A stretch of DNA of 64,000 nt from Acanthaster planci (Eukaryota > Echinodermata > Asteroidea > Valvatida > Acanthasteridae), in the NCBI RefSeq assembly GCF_001949145.1, contig NW_019091533.1:346765-410764 (forward strand). The letters run 5' to 3'. Under the pieces are notes generated by a model, which saw only the letters and a program-made list of their open reading frames with translations, made no database searches and was not told the origin of the DNA. How positions within the stretch are numbered: the first letter of the stretch is position 1; the number at the start of each line of letters is the position of its first letter. The position numbers and the translations under genes were made by a program. Below are positions 25,736-36,502 of the stretch, in pieces.

Positions 25736-28185
25736 CGGCGCCCGCAGGTGTAGTTTCAGCAGCAGCCGGCTCGCTAGGCTATGAGGGGCGGGCAAGCTCG
25801 AGGGCTGATCCTGAGGTAAGGGTCGAGAATCCTGTGCAACAGTTAAATCCTATCCTAGCGCGTGATTGTGCCCAAGTCCCGAGTGGTGCGTGTGGTGCTG
25901 AGGGGCTCGGTAGGTTGAGGGGCTAATTGGTTGTGCGGCATGGTTCCTGATAGGAGCTTGCGGGTAACGCAGCCCTGACAGTAGCCTGTACGTAGACTTG
26001 CTTAAGTCCTTGATTTGGCACCGGATGCCCAGAGTTAATAGTAGTGTTCGCTAGTCTGGGCGAAGTTCAGACACGTATCGTCACACAGTCTCCCTGTCAG
26101 TAGCGCCCTCTACTGGTGTATTGATTGTGTATGATTGAATAAACCACTTTGATTGTAGAATGTGAGTCAGGTGTCCCTGAGACGCAGTTCATTTTCAAGT
26201 CATTTCTTTCCAGGTTGCGTCACTATATAAAGCTTTGGGCAAATCAGATTAGGCATCGTCTCAACGAAGACCAGAGGTCATCGAATTTTCTTTGGGGACA
26301 GTATACCTCCATCCCAACGGACTCGTCCCTAGTCGCTCAGGAACCTTCCCGTACGTTACGTCTACGCCACTCTCTGTGGAGGAGGGCGTCCTCGCCTTCG
26401 TTGGAGGGGTGTGGCGTCACAATATTAACGGGTAATACAAACTGTCAACGCGCTTTCGGGTCGCTAAACTTTTTATTAACTATTAAGATAGATATATAAC
26501 AGCAACTAACAACCTACAGGAGAATCTAGACTGGTTTGTAACTAAAGTTTCTTTATGCAACTTTGGAAGGACCCGAACGTGAATATATCATACCGGTTTC
26601 ACCCCTTAAGAAAATGGTATGCTCCAAACCAAATATGGCAGAGCTCCGTTAGGAAGCATTTGTTCTTGAGCATAAAATCTTTGAAATTTTGAAACATTCA
26701 GCTTTATGTTTTCCCAAGCACAGTAACTCTTATGCCCCAAAATCCGTGGACACTTACCACATTTGTGTTTTCGATGGGCACTGACGGTGCGTGGACGGTT
26801 TCTGACCGGTGTAGGCGTACGTGTGAAGAGCAAACAGTACGTGGTCGATGGGGCATGTGTACATTTACGTTATGGTCGCGCAGTGACAGTGGTGAGTGCA
26901 GTCCATTCACAGCGCGATAAAACGATGTTTATTCGACAAATTCTCAGCTTAGCATTGTTTAAGATGAAACATCGACTTGAAGGTAAACTTGCCAACCACT
27001 ATTCCTAAAATGAAGCCAGGAAAAAGGCATTTTTTAAGGGTCATAATTGAAATGGCCTGCGGATCGACGTCAATTGTGCATTGTTCAGGCACTCTGGACA
27101 TTCTGTGGCCCATGGATTTTTTACGAGACACACTCTAATTGTTAAAAATGAACAACGTTTTTCTCGATTTTTCTCAAAGGAATGAACCCCCAAAATGAAA
27201 TTAGTCCGTGGAATGATACACAGAGTAAGTCATAAATCCCCAAATCGGTACTTGAAAATCTATACACTATCTTTAAAGCGAGAGTGTGCATACAATACCA
27301 CTTGCCACATTGTTTTTCTTGATGATTAAAATATTCTCACTGCCCTTTATTCGTTCGTCCAAAACTGATCATGATAACCAATTATTAGAAGTATATAGCC
27401 CAAAGACACGTGATCAGTGATTTTTATTGAGAAGATAAATTACCACACTGTGATTATCCCAAGGCCAGGTTTTTCCAGCTGACACTTTGCCCGTGCTGAA
27501 GCACTGCCATTGGCGAACCAAAGAATACATGTACAAATTACGCCAACAGGAAGTGATAACCTCGCGGTCACAGGTCTTACACGGTGTAGCCAATCACAAT
27601 GCCAAGCCATCAGCCCTGTCCGGCGCCCTGTTCGGGCGCTGGGCGACACGCTCCTCCGTTGCTAAGAAAATTGCTCCCTCTCTGGGTGCAGCTTAGGGGT
27701 TATTATACATGTATACTCAGAGGCATATCCGTACATCTGCAATGTCTCTAATTAACAATGGAATGATCATTAAGGTACTAAAAAAAACGCCAAGAGGCGA
27801 AATGGAGGGCAGGTCTGTGGCCAAGGAATATCATGTCATAGCGATGAACAAAGATTAGTTACATGCCCTCACGTTCCGATATGAATGGCAGATTGAAGTC
27901 CAAAGTCTAACATAACTGTATAGCTAAAACAATGTTAGCAGTGTAATGGAAGCTCTGTGCGGAGAAGGTCAACCGAATTACAGCGCGATTTTGTTGAGTA
28001 GGCCTATTTTTCTGTAGGCGGTATTACTGATGTAACCAACCAGGACCAATATAGCTTGAAGGCCTAGGATGTTGCACGAGTTAACTTCTGAATGGGAGGC
28101 AATAGCGCCGTGTAAGATTTAATAGTCAGTGTTGCCCAAACGTGGCGATTTCATGCAGCTCCCGTCAAAGCGGCGTCCCACTACC
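25736..28185. other. Intergenic between MCT genes B and C, part 2
   Basis: No gene recognised. The GC-rich 25740-26170 segment ends with AATAAACC and could be part of an old LTR or another repeat, but no matching termini or target duplication were found. Confidence 0.35.
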
Positions 28186-31100
28186 ATGCAACGGGCCAAA
28201 CGTCACCCAAGGGCAGCTGGCCGTGATGACTGGGGGAAGATCGTAGCCGTGGCATCTTTTGCTGGCTTGTTTTTCATGACCATGCCTTTGCGGTGTACAG
28301 GAATCCTCTACGTCAGCTGGCAGATTGCGTTTGATTCAACCGCGGCACAGACTGGGGCTGTATCCAGTATAATACTGTCCACCTCCTATTTTTCATGTAA
28401 GACATTAAAAACCGATTGCCCGTCCGCCAAATGTTTGCTCTTGTTATTGAAAAAATATAAAACATAGCAGCACCACCTGATCTTCTCACGTGACACAGGT
28501 TAAAATACCTAAATCTCTTACCGGTACCATTCCACTATGTCAAAGTTGTTTTTGAAATAGTGATAAATTCGGTAATAGTTAGTGGATTGGTATAACTTAC
28601 GATTTAAAATCAACAGGTACCTAAAACCTTGAAAGGAGCAGACCAACGTTTCAAGCATTTGCATTGTTCTCAAAAAATTGGCAGCCAACCCGACCAATTT
28701 TCTTGATTCAGCCTAAGATACATCTTTGCTTTAAATCCTCCAAAGTCATGAGTTGAAAAAGAAAGATTGGCGCTATTTTATTAATGATTAGGACTTCTCA
28801 AATAGAACAGCTATAGATATCCGGAAGAACCAGATCCCTTTGATAAGAACATTTTAACCAGTAAAAGCCAGCCATATGACGTGTCTGAGTGCGCAAATCA
28901 CGTATGCTTCGTACTAAAGCACTGTCCTTGGCTCGGAAATGCCATTTGCATCCCAGCGACCTCTGTTGACGGAGGTACCGTATAACAAAACAGAATGAAA
29001 TAAATAAATACCAGTAATCACCATTTTCAACGTGGCTAAGACGACATAGGTTTCTTTGACTGTAAAGTGCATATAGATGGATCCCATACGACGCTTTTAG
29101 CGTCGATCTGCGCACTTCCACCTTTGAAAACGAGGCTGTATGTGTCAGCTTCAATTCTTAATACCATCAGACAATTGGAAGTAAGGAGTCAAGACACAAA
29201 ATGCATAACGGTATGTTAAATTCAGACTTTTCAGGCTGCAGATTTTTGTGGAAGAGTCTTTCAGGATGACTCGACACGTAAAATCGAAAAAATAACGACA
29301 ATTGACCGCGAACTAACGTACCAGCGATGGTCGTTTATCTTATGCAGTGGGCGTGGTTTAAACTGAAGTGGCGTCACACTTACGAACCGGATACTCCATG
29401 TACTGTGTGGACTCCGCGGGCGCGCGCGAAGAAGTTCAACCCAGAGAGCCTCGGTTTAGCTGCAGATATGCGCAGATGGCGCTGATGTGAAATCCCTCTA
29501 TTGTTTGTCGGCAGCGCTTATAGCAGGTGTAGTCTGCAATCGCTACGGATACCGCTTCACTTGTATTCTGGGAGGACTGTTGACATCCTTTCCAATCTTG
29601 ATGAGTTTCTGGGCTTCAAATCTCGCAGAAATGTACGCTATAGCAGTATTTACAGGTAAGCCCGTTGACAGCAGAGAAACCGCAGTAATCAAAGCCGCAG
29701 CATACTTTAAAACATTTGCCGTCACACCACCGATATTTATGCATTACCAACAAGAAACACTGACTAGATGGAAAAGATACACAGTACATGTACTTGTATT
29801 CATGAGAATTGTTCGTTATCCAGATCAGCAGGAACAAGCTTTCATAATGACTTGAATTCTACCAAACTTCAGACACCCTTTAAATCCTGTCAGAGTAGAA
29901 AGGTTTTATTTTTCTACGACTGGATTACGAAATTGAAGAAACTTAAATAGCATTTTGTGAAAACAAATCATGACAAAGGAATCACGCAAGGTCGATATTA
30001 CCCTCTCAAGAGCCTGCTGCGGTGTGATGTCGCAGCGCCTTCCTCGGGTACATTCTGGTCTGTGTAGTGACAATGATCATTATGTGAATCTTGAAATAAG
30101 GAAAATAAAAATGACGGTATACATAAAGTAACATATGGGCTTCAGTCAGATTAGTAAAAGCAACTTTGTAGCTAATATAAATCCGTTCACCTTTTCAAAA
30201 ATCATTGTGAAGAGGAAAAATCAACTTCCGATTTCCTTTCTAGGCATTCTTAAAGCAAACCCCTTGCCAAATAGTTTCATTCTGATGGAAAATTATAAAC
30301 TCCTCCCTTGTAATACACCAATCATTCTTAATGCAAGGCTTGTGATCTTACAACTTGCTTTTCCATTTCAGGTCTTGGCACCTCTTTCGTTTACCTTGCT
30401 ACGACTGTCGCCGTCGCGGACTATTTTAGGAAATACTACGCCGTGATGAGCGGTATTTCCATGAGCGGTGTCGGCATGAATATGGTAGTGTTTGCGCCTC
30501 TGTTACGCATACTCCTCGACACGTATGGATGGCGAGGGGCCATGCTTGTAACATCTGCAGTTTGTGCCAATCTTTGTGTTGTTGGCGCTCTGTATCGCCC
30601 CTACCGTCGTACGCAAAAGAGACAGAAATTTGAACGAACAAGCCTCAGCCTGACCACTGATGAATGTTCAAACGACAATCCACGTGATTCAAAGATGTGT
30701 GAATATGCTTGCAGAAAGTGTGCTAGTGTAAGGAGGTTGTTCCCATCATTACGGCTGAAATTGTTGGTCAAGAGTTACAGATTCTCAGTTCTCTGCTTGA
30801 CTGGTCTAGAAATCCAAATGGCCTATTCCTGCGTGACAGTTTTCCTCATACCCAGGGCAACTTTTTGTGGCATTGATGAGCTCGAGGCGTCGTTTCTACT
30901 CAGCATTTTCGGGTTTGGGAGTTTGGGCGGTCGGGTTGCAAGTGGCTTCTTCGTGACCCGCAAGACACCCGTCGAGGTCCTGTACACATGCTCCTTTGTG
31001 CTGTGTTGCGTTGGTTTACTGTGCTCTCAAGCTGAGACCTATGCGTCTTTTGCCGCTTCTGCGTGCATTTTTGGCATTAGTATAGGAGCTAACAAAGTGT

Positions 31101-31674
31101 GGAGCACCATATTACTACGTAAACTCCTGGGTGTGCCTCTTGTGGCATCTGGACAGGGTTTACATCTCACGGTATGCGGTCTTGGCGATCTTGTGGCTCC
31201 CATTGTTGCAGGTATTGTATTTGGTGAATTTAGTAAATGACCTTAAGGCGTGATTCTCAAGTCACATCTTGACAGTAGTACTTTGGACCATCCATGCTTC
31301 TTGGACATCATTGGTGTGACATGCCTTTCGAACTTGAGAGCACCCACTGACTGAGGTCGAACGTGGCTTTCCCCAGTCAGACCTAAGCGTAATTTAAAGA
31401 ACTGCCAAAGAAAACATCATTCATTAAATTTGTATTACGCATGACAAATTACAGTGGGGGGTTGCGTGTTTTTTTGTAAAGCTAAACATACTTTTTGAAT
31501 TTGCTTCTCTGGCTTTGCACAGGAGGTATATATGACATCACGGGGAACTTCAGCACCGTGTTCTACGTACTGACTGGTCTACTCTCTGCCACCGTCCTTC
31601 AGATGATGCTTTTTCCGCTGTTTCGAAAAATTGAGCCCGGCATTCCTGAGCGAGACGAATCTCAAAATGCATAG
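28186..31674 (+). CDS. Monocarboxylate-transporter-like protein C (SLC16/MFS), 4 coding exons
   Basis: Exons: 28186-28396, 29515-29655, 30372-31211, 31523-31674 (TAG), phase-1 introns; 447 residues. ATG 28186 is chosen because MQRAK...DWGK aligns with the start of gene B; an upstream in-frame ATG at 28153 would add 11 residues. The same 12-TM layout is present: TM1 IVAVASFAGLFFMT, RCTGILYVSWQ, CNRYGYRFTCILGG, YFRKYYAVMSGISMSG, DTYGWRGAMLV, GFGSLGGRVASGFF, and TM12 FYVLTGLLSATVLQ. It shares long near-identical blocks with gene B in exon 3 (for example AGTGGCTTCTTCGTGACCCG). A transposable element ends only about 12 bp before exon 2 (see the element at 29079). Substrate unknown. Confidence 0.87.
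29079..29502 (-). mobile_element. Non-autonomous repeat element, about 425 bp, copy 2
   Basis: Inverted copy of the element at 12103-12536 with the same ends (CCCATACGACGC ... AAATCCCTCTATT). It sits in intron 1 of MCT gene C and ends about 12 bp before the exon 2 acceptor. In gene B the comparable native intron sequence, CGTTTGTCGGCAG, continues upstream into unrelated DNA, which places the insertion in gene C. Confidence 0.78.
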
Positions 31675-32324
31675 ACTCCCTCTTTGGGCGAAAACAGAAG
31701 AATTTTTTTCCCCCGTCAAACACATGTAACAAAGAAAGTGAGCCATCTTTAAACCCCTTTTTACTATGGATGTGTGTTAATTTGAAAATTTCAGTGTATT
31801 AGACTTCATACTCTGTCATTTGTGGGTTGAGGCCAATATAAATAGCTCTACAGTGTGGTCTTTTTAACATGAAAAACAAGATGGATAGTTGAGCAGATAG
31901 TTGAGGTATACGTGCTCGTATACTCCTATTTTACTGTTAACTGTCAACTTGAAATTAATTATGAGTCGGTCATACATAACAAGGTGTGTCCACTTGTAAA
32001 GAACGAGACGTGTCGTGGTCATACCACCGAGGTTAAAAATGACACTTTTTACACAATCATAACAGCTCTTTCCTATTGTATTTCGTCATAAAATATACAT
32101 GACAAGAATTACCAATACTTAAGCTTTCTAACCATATATTATAATACTTTTCTAACGACCTCTGAGAGGATCAAGTTTGTCTGACAAATACCGCGGAGAA
32201 AACCCACGTTTTGCAGCAAGAGAAAGGCGACCAATCCAACAATCCAAGGTTCAATCAGCATCGCTGATACAGAAATTACGTACCGCACTGTCGTAGTTCT
32301 GGCTCCTATAATGATGTTTTTATC
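31675..32324. other. 3' flank of MCT gene C
   Basis: Likely 3' UTR and intergenic sequence; nothing else recognised. Confidence 0.4.
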
Positions 32325-33487
32325 GCGTGCCAAGTTAACATTTACTCCCGGAATAGGGATATCTCTATTCCTAGACGTGCCAAGTTAACATTTATTCACG
32401 GAATAGAGATATCTCTATTCCTACTACGGAGATATTTCTATTCCTAATAGAGACAATAACAGACATATCTCTATTTCTAATAGAGATATCTCTATCAATG
32501 ATAGAGATATCGCTATTCCTAACAGAGATATATCTATCAATAATAGAGATATCTCTGTTCCTAACAGAGATATCTCTAACAAAAATATATATATCCCTAT
32601 CAATAATAGAGATATCTCTGTTCCTAACAGAGATATCGCTATTAATTAATAGAGATTATTAATATTACAAACAAAGTTGCTATGGGTTATTACAAAATCT
32701 GGTCCTACAGACTACACCGAACCGCTATTCCAGAAGCTGAACACCCTATCAATTTTCAATTTATACAAATATCAACTGGGTATTCTAATGTTTAAATTTG
32801 AAACAATCTTCTGTTCCCTGAAACCAAATCATTGTCTCTGAGGAATACTGGTGTCCACTCATATAATACTAGGTCAGCAGCCAAGTTTCACATTGCAAAG
32901 ACAAGAACTACAATATTCCTTACAACAGTTCGACATCAAGGTCCTTTGCTCTGGAATAAAATCACCCCAATGCCATACTTAAGAAGTATACATGCCTACA
33001 TGGTTTTAAAAAGTACTTGAAGAATATCCTCCTTCCCAGTGTAATATAGTTTATTTACCCTGTATTGTACATGTATTTCATGTACGTATGACATTTCTAC
33101 TGTGCATTTACAACCTTAAGTTAATGTCAAAACAGTCATGTCTAGAATTGTATCATTCCTAAGATGTTATGACAAAGAAAATGTTGCTAAATTCTAACGT
33201 TCAGCTGTACCTTCAGTTATCTTACTCTCTTTACTCCTTTTTCTGTATTTAGTAATTATAGCCTCATTATAACAAATAAAGAACCAGACCATGAATAAGC
33301 CTTTCGCTTTCTGTCTGGTATCTGCCATTATCATCTATTATTTTATTCTGTAATAATTGTTTCTCTATGTTCTAATGTTATGATGTGTGGAAATAAAAAA
33401 ACCAAACCAAACCAACCAAACTAGATATCTCCAATAGGAATAGAACAGAGATATCTCTAATGCGGATTAAATGTTACCTTCGCACGC
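32325..33487. mobile_element. Fold-back element built of AGAGATATCTCT units, interrupted by a LINE tail
   Basis: Both ends carry an inverted terminal repeat. The left end reads GCGTGCCAAGTTAACATTTA and the right end, reversed, reads GCGTGCGAAGGTAACATTTA. Inside lie many self-complementary AGAGATATCTCTATTCCTA units (32350-32660, and again 33422-33460). The CGTGCCAAGTTAACATTTA segment is repeated directly at about 32375. A LINE 3' fragment separates the two arms. Confidence 0.7.
32690..33421 (+). pseudogene. Truncated non-LTR retrotransposon (LINE) 3' end, frameshifted
   Basis: The translation shows the typical C-terminal reverse-transcriptase/LINE tail pattern in two frames. LYKYQLGILMFKF is encoded around 32760-32800. 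After a frame change near 32830 comes RNTGVHSYNTRSAAKFH, then RHQGPLLWNK. A stop follows near 33018 and a 3' UTR ends in an A-rich (ACCAAACC)n tail at about 33390-33421. It is 5'-truncated and broken. The family resembles CR1/L2/Jockey-type tails; I cannot place it exactly. Confidence 0.72.
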
Positions 33488-34762
33488 CATATGTTTTTCG
33501 GATGTCAACCAAGTTCTTGATGTTGCAATTTGTACATGTTCAAAGAAAGGTCTAGTACTATAAGTTTCTGGGGCCAAAAGTGTGGAATTACTTTAAGGAT
33601 GCTTTTTTTCTCGGCCTTTGTATAAGGTTCCCTGTTAATTGCCCGCCACTCACCCACATTCGCAAATGTACACTTTATATGCGTTGTGATGACACTTATA
33701 TAGATTTTTTCGTCACCAGAAAAATACCCCAAGTTTCCCCAGTCTGTGTCACCATCATAACAGGTGATTTTCTTCACCATCAAATACCTCAATCCACTAA
33801 AATCCTGATGAGGTTTTGAAATCACCAATTGTTTTTGTGAGGGGTACTTTTGAAGTTTTATTAACCCATATCCCACCTAAATTGTCTTTTATGTTTCAAG
33901 TTGTTAATTTACGAGGGAATGTAAACAAAGCTCCGTGGGAGGTTACGTGTAATGGATTTTGATTTAAGATATAAAATAGTCTTAAAACCCTCCAAAATAA
34001 AAAAATGACCAACTAAACTGAAATTATTACTTTACAAATATCCGCCTGGATATTTAAGGAAATGGTTTTATTCACCAGCACTGAAGTTTGTCAATACAAT
34101 ATAATTCATACTAAAATGCCGGATTGACTCAGTCATAGCTATGAGTGATAGCTGTGAAATCGTATGTGTACGTAAGCTTGAATTTTCGCATATGGAGCGG
34201 GGAAATGTGTTTTTCCAGTAAACTGCCCATTCGCATAAAGAGCGACTTCTAATCAAATACTGCTCAGCAGACCTATTGTAACAAGATCGGTACACACCAA
34301 CAGTATCATTTGGCTATGGCCTTCGTCTAAAGTGAGGCTTACGTATGACCTCGGTTAAAAAATGTCAGCCCTGTTGGTCGGTGACCAGTGAGTATATTTA
34401 CCGATATTGAAGTCGGTTCCATTTTGTCCCTGAAACGCCAGTTTCTCATGACCTGTGGTCGCTGAGTACACGTCACATAAAAGGCCACTGTTTTGCTTTA
34501 TGTGACCTTCGTGTAGGCCCATAGTATGAAGCAGTGCTTTTTAACTTGTGGCTTTGATGCTACCTACGGACTACTGCTTCTTCATAGCTATGTTGATTGA
34601 AGGTAAATCACGCCGTTTCATCATGGTAATCCTATTGGCCTGCTGCATGCAGCAGAGCGAGCGCATGGTTTATTTAATCGATATACACTACAACCCTGCT
34701 CACCGACGAAATATCAAAAGACATCATTCTTTATCTGATTAGGCCTATGTGTTTAATCACAG

Positions 34763-34850
34763 GCCTCCCACTGGAAATGCCATATACTGGACGGCCTGAG
34801 GTTGGATGGCAAACTTCTCATCGGCATTGAACAAGCATATATGCCACCAG
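34763..34850 (+). other. Orphan exon-like segment
   Basis: An 88-bp stretch between TTTAATCACAG and CCAG|GTAAGGA is open only in frame 1. It would encode ASHWKCHILDGLRLDGKLLI followed by GIEQAYMPP. The splice signals are good, but I recognise no family and see no companion exons. It may be an exon of an unseen gene, a transposon relic, or chance. Confidence 0.2.
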
Positions 34851-35956
34851 GTAAGGAATAGGGTCAGCTCCAATATGATGGTGTTTTGGCATCCGAAGTT
34901 CACAAATCCGAGGGATCCGACCAATGTATTGTCTGTCAACTTTCCAATACATTGGGGAGCTAATATATTGACTATCCAATCTCAAATACTATCCGTATAT
35001 TCATTCTTGTTTCAAGAGGTAATTTGTGCTCAGTGTCCGTAGAGAGAGCTTGTGCGGGGAGAGGGCATGGGTTGTTCTTAACTTAAAGTTATATGTTCAC
35101 AGCATGCAACATGTACGTGGGTTGATGAAAGTGCATTATTGTACCTGTCTCTGCACACTGACTAAAATGTCAATAGGCCATACCAACTTGACAAATTTGG
35201 AGGGTTAGGGGCCCAAACCTCTTCCCCTTTCAGTTGGACCACTGATTTATCCCCGGCGTGGTTCATTATGTCCATGCAGTGTATTAATGTTTGGTTAGTC
35301 TGGTGGCACTGACTGCTGTCCATTGTACTGGGCTGTAGTTATGGAAGCATGTAAATATATACAATCTAGCCTGTAGACAAGGCCACCGTGGCTTAAGCTT
35401 GTTTTCCGTATGGTCGTTTGTAGCGCAGAAGGTCTGCCAGACGTCAAGACACAGACAGTCACAGAAAACAAGCAGCACGACGTCCTTCCACCCAATAAAT
35501 TAAACAAAATGGCGCCGGAAACTCGGAAGATTTTTCACCCAAAACGCCTTTTTTAGGTGGCAATGTTTCCTCTTGAAGCAAACTGATACTCCAGTTTGAT
35601 TTAATTTGTCAGTGATCAGCTATTTTGTTGACGATTAGGGCTGCATATGCCAGCAATAAGGAGAAAATGGATAAAATGAGTGGACAGGTACTAAGCGAGA
35701 GAAACTCCGTACGCCCGTCATGCCAGCATGCGTGTTTGTATGGGCCTACTCGGCGACTCATCGCAGACAGGCGGCAAAGTTGAACCAAGCTCAACTTTGC
35801 CTATGCGTCTGGGGCTGGTTTGCGTCATCGGCGACACTTCCGTTTGGCATGTTTCCATTTGTCTACGTTGCAGTTTGCGTCTTGATTGAGTTGCTTTTTG
35901 CGTTTCTTATGTCGATATGGAAACCAGGCTTATGTCTGCATTAGTCCGGTAATAAA

Positions 35957-36028
35957 TAGTGCAGCAACTGGGGCAGAGATTACAAAAATACGTGCAAACA
36001 CGGTCTCCGCCCCAGTCGCTGCACTATG
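35957..36028. repeat. Short hairpin repeat
   Basis: ATAGTGCAGCAACTGGGGC ... GCCCCAGTCGCTGCACTAT form a stem of about 19 bp with one or two mismatches around a spacer of about 33 bases. Confidence 0.7.
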
Positions 36029-36502
36029 ACGCAACTGTCTCGCGCCAGTCAAGTCACGGATGCCTTCCCTAGGGGCTAACATGCATGTATACGACTACAG
36101 CCTCTCTTGTGCGGTGTTGGCTGTGCAAATCGATCTGGGCGAGTGGTAAATAAAATACAGTGTGAATACTAGTTGACTCAGTAAACCATGACTGAATTAC
36201 TTTCGTCGCACAGTGACTGAAAACACCTTTTTTCTTTAGACCACTGATCAGTAATCTCAAGAAAAGGGTGCGTTTCTACGTTGGATACGTTTTTATTGAA
36301 TATGCAAACTAAAGATTTACGTCAAATAAGAAATTGTAAATGTAGAGGCCTCACTTTTAACATTTCTTTTTTATTATAATTCAACGGAAAGACAAATTGT
36401 TACAATTTTGTTGCTCAACACTAGTCCAGATCATCTGGATTTTAAAAAGTCTCACAGCGTTGTCCCATTTTTCAGACATTTCCGCAACCACAAACTGTTG
36501 GC

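Larger units (their letters stand above)
33488..36502. other. Intergenic between MCT genes C and D
   Basis: Three kilobases without a recognised gene. Contains one exon-like segment (34763-34850) and a short hairpin (35957-36028). An acceptor CCCATTTTTCAG ending 36475 probably starts the exon with the start codon of gene D. Confidence 0.4.

Noticed and set aside
25740-26170. Possible solo LTR (ends near an AATAAACC)
   Set aside because: No TG...CA boundaries with matching target duplications and no second copy in the window.
26149-26499. 116-codon plus-strand frame
   Set aside because: No ATG start and no domain similarity; it lies in a repeat-like GC-rich region.
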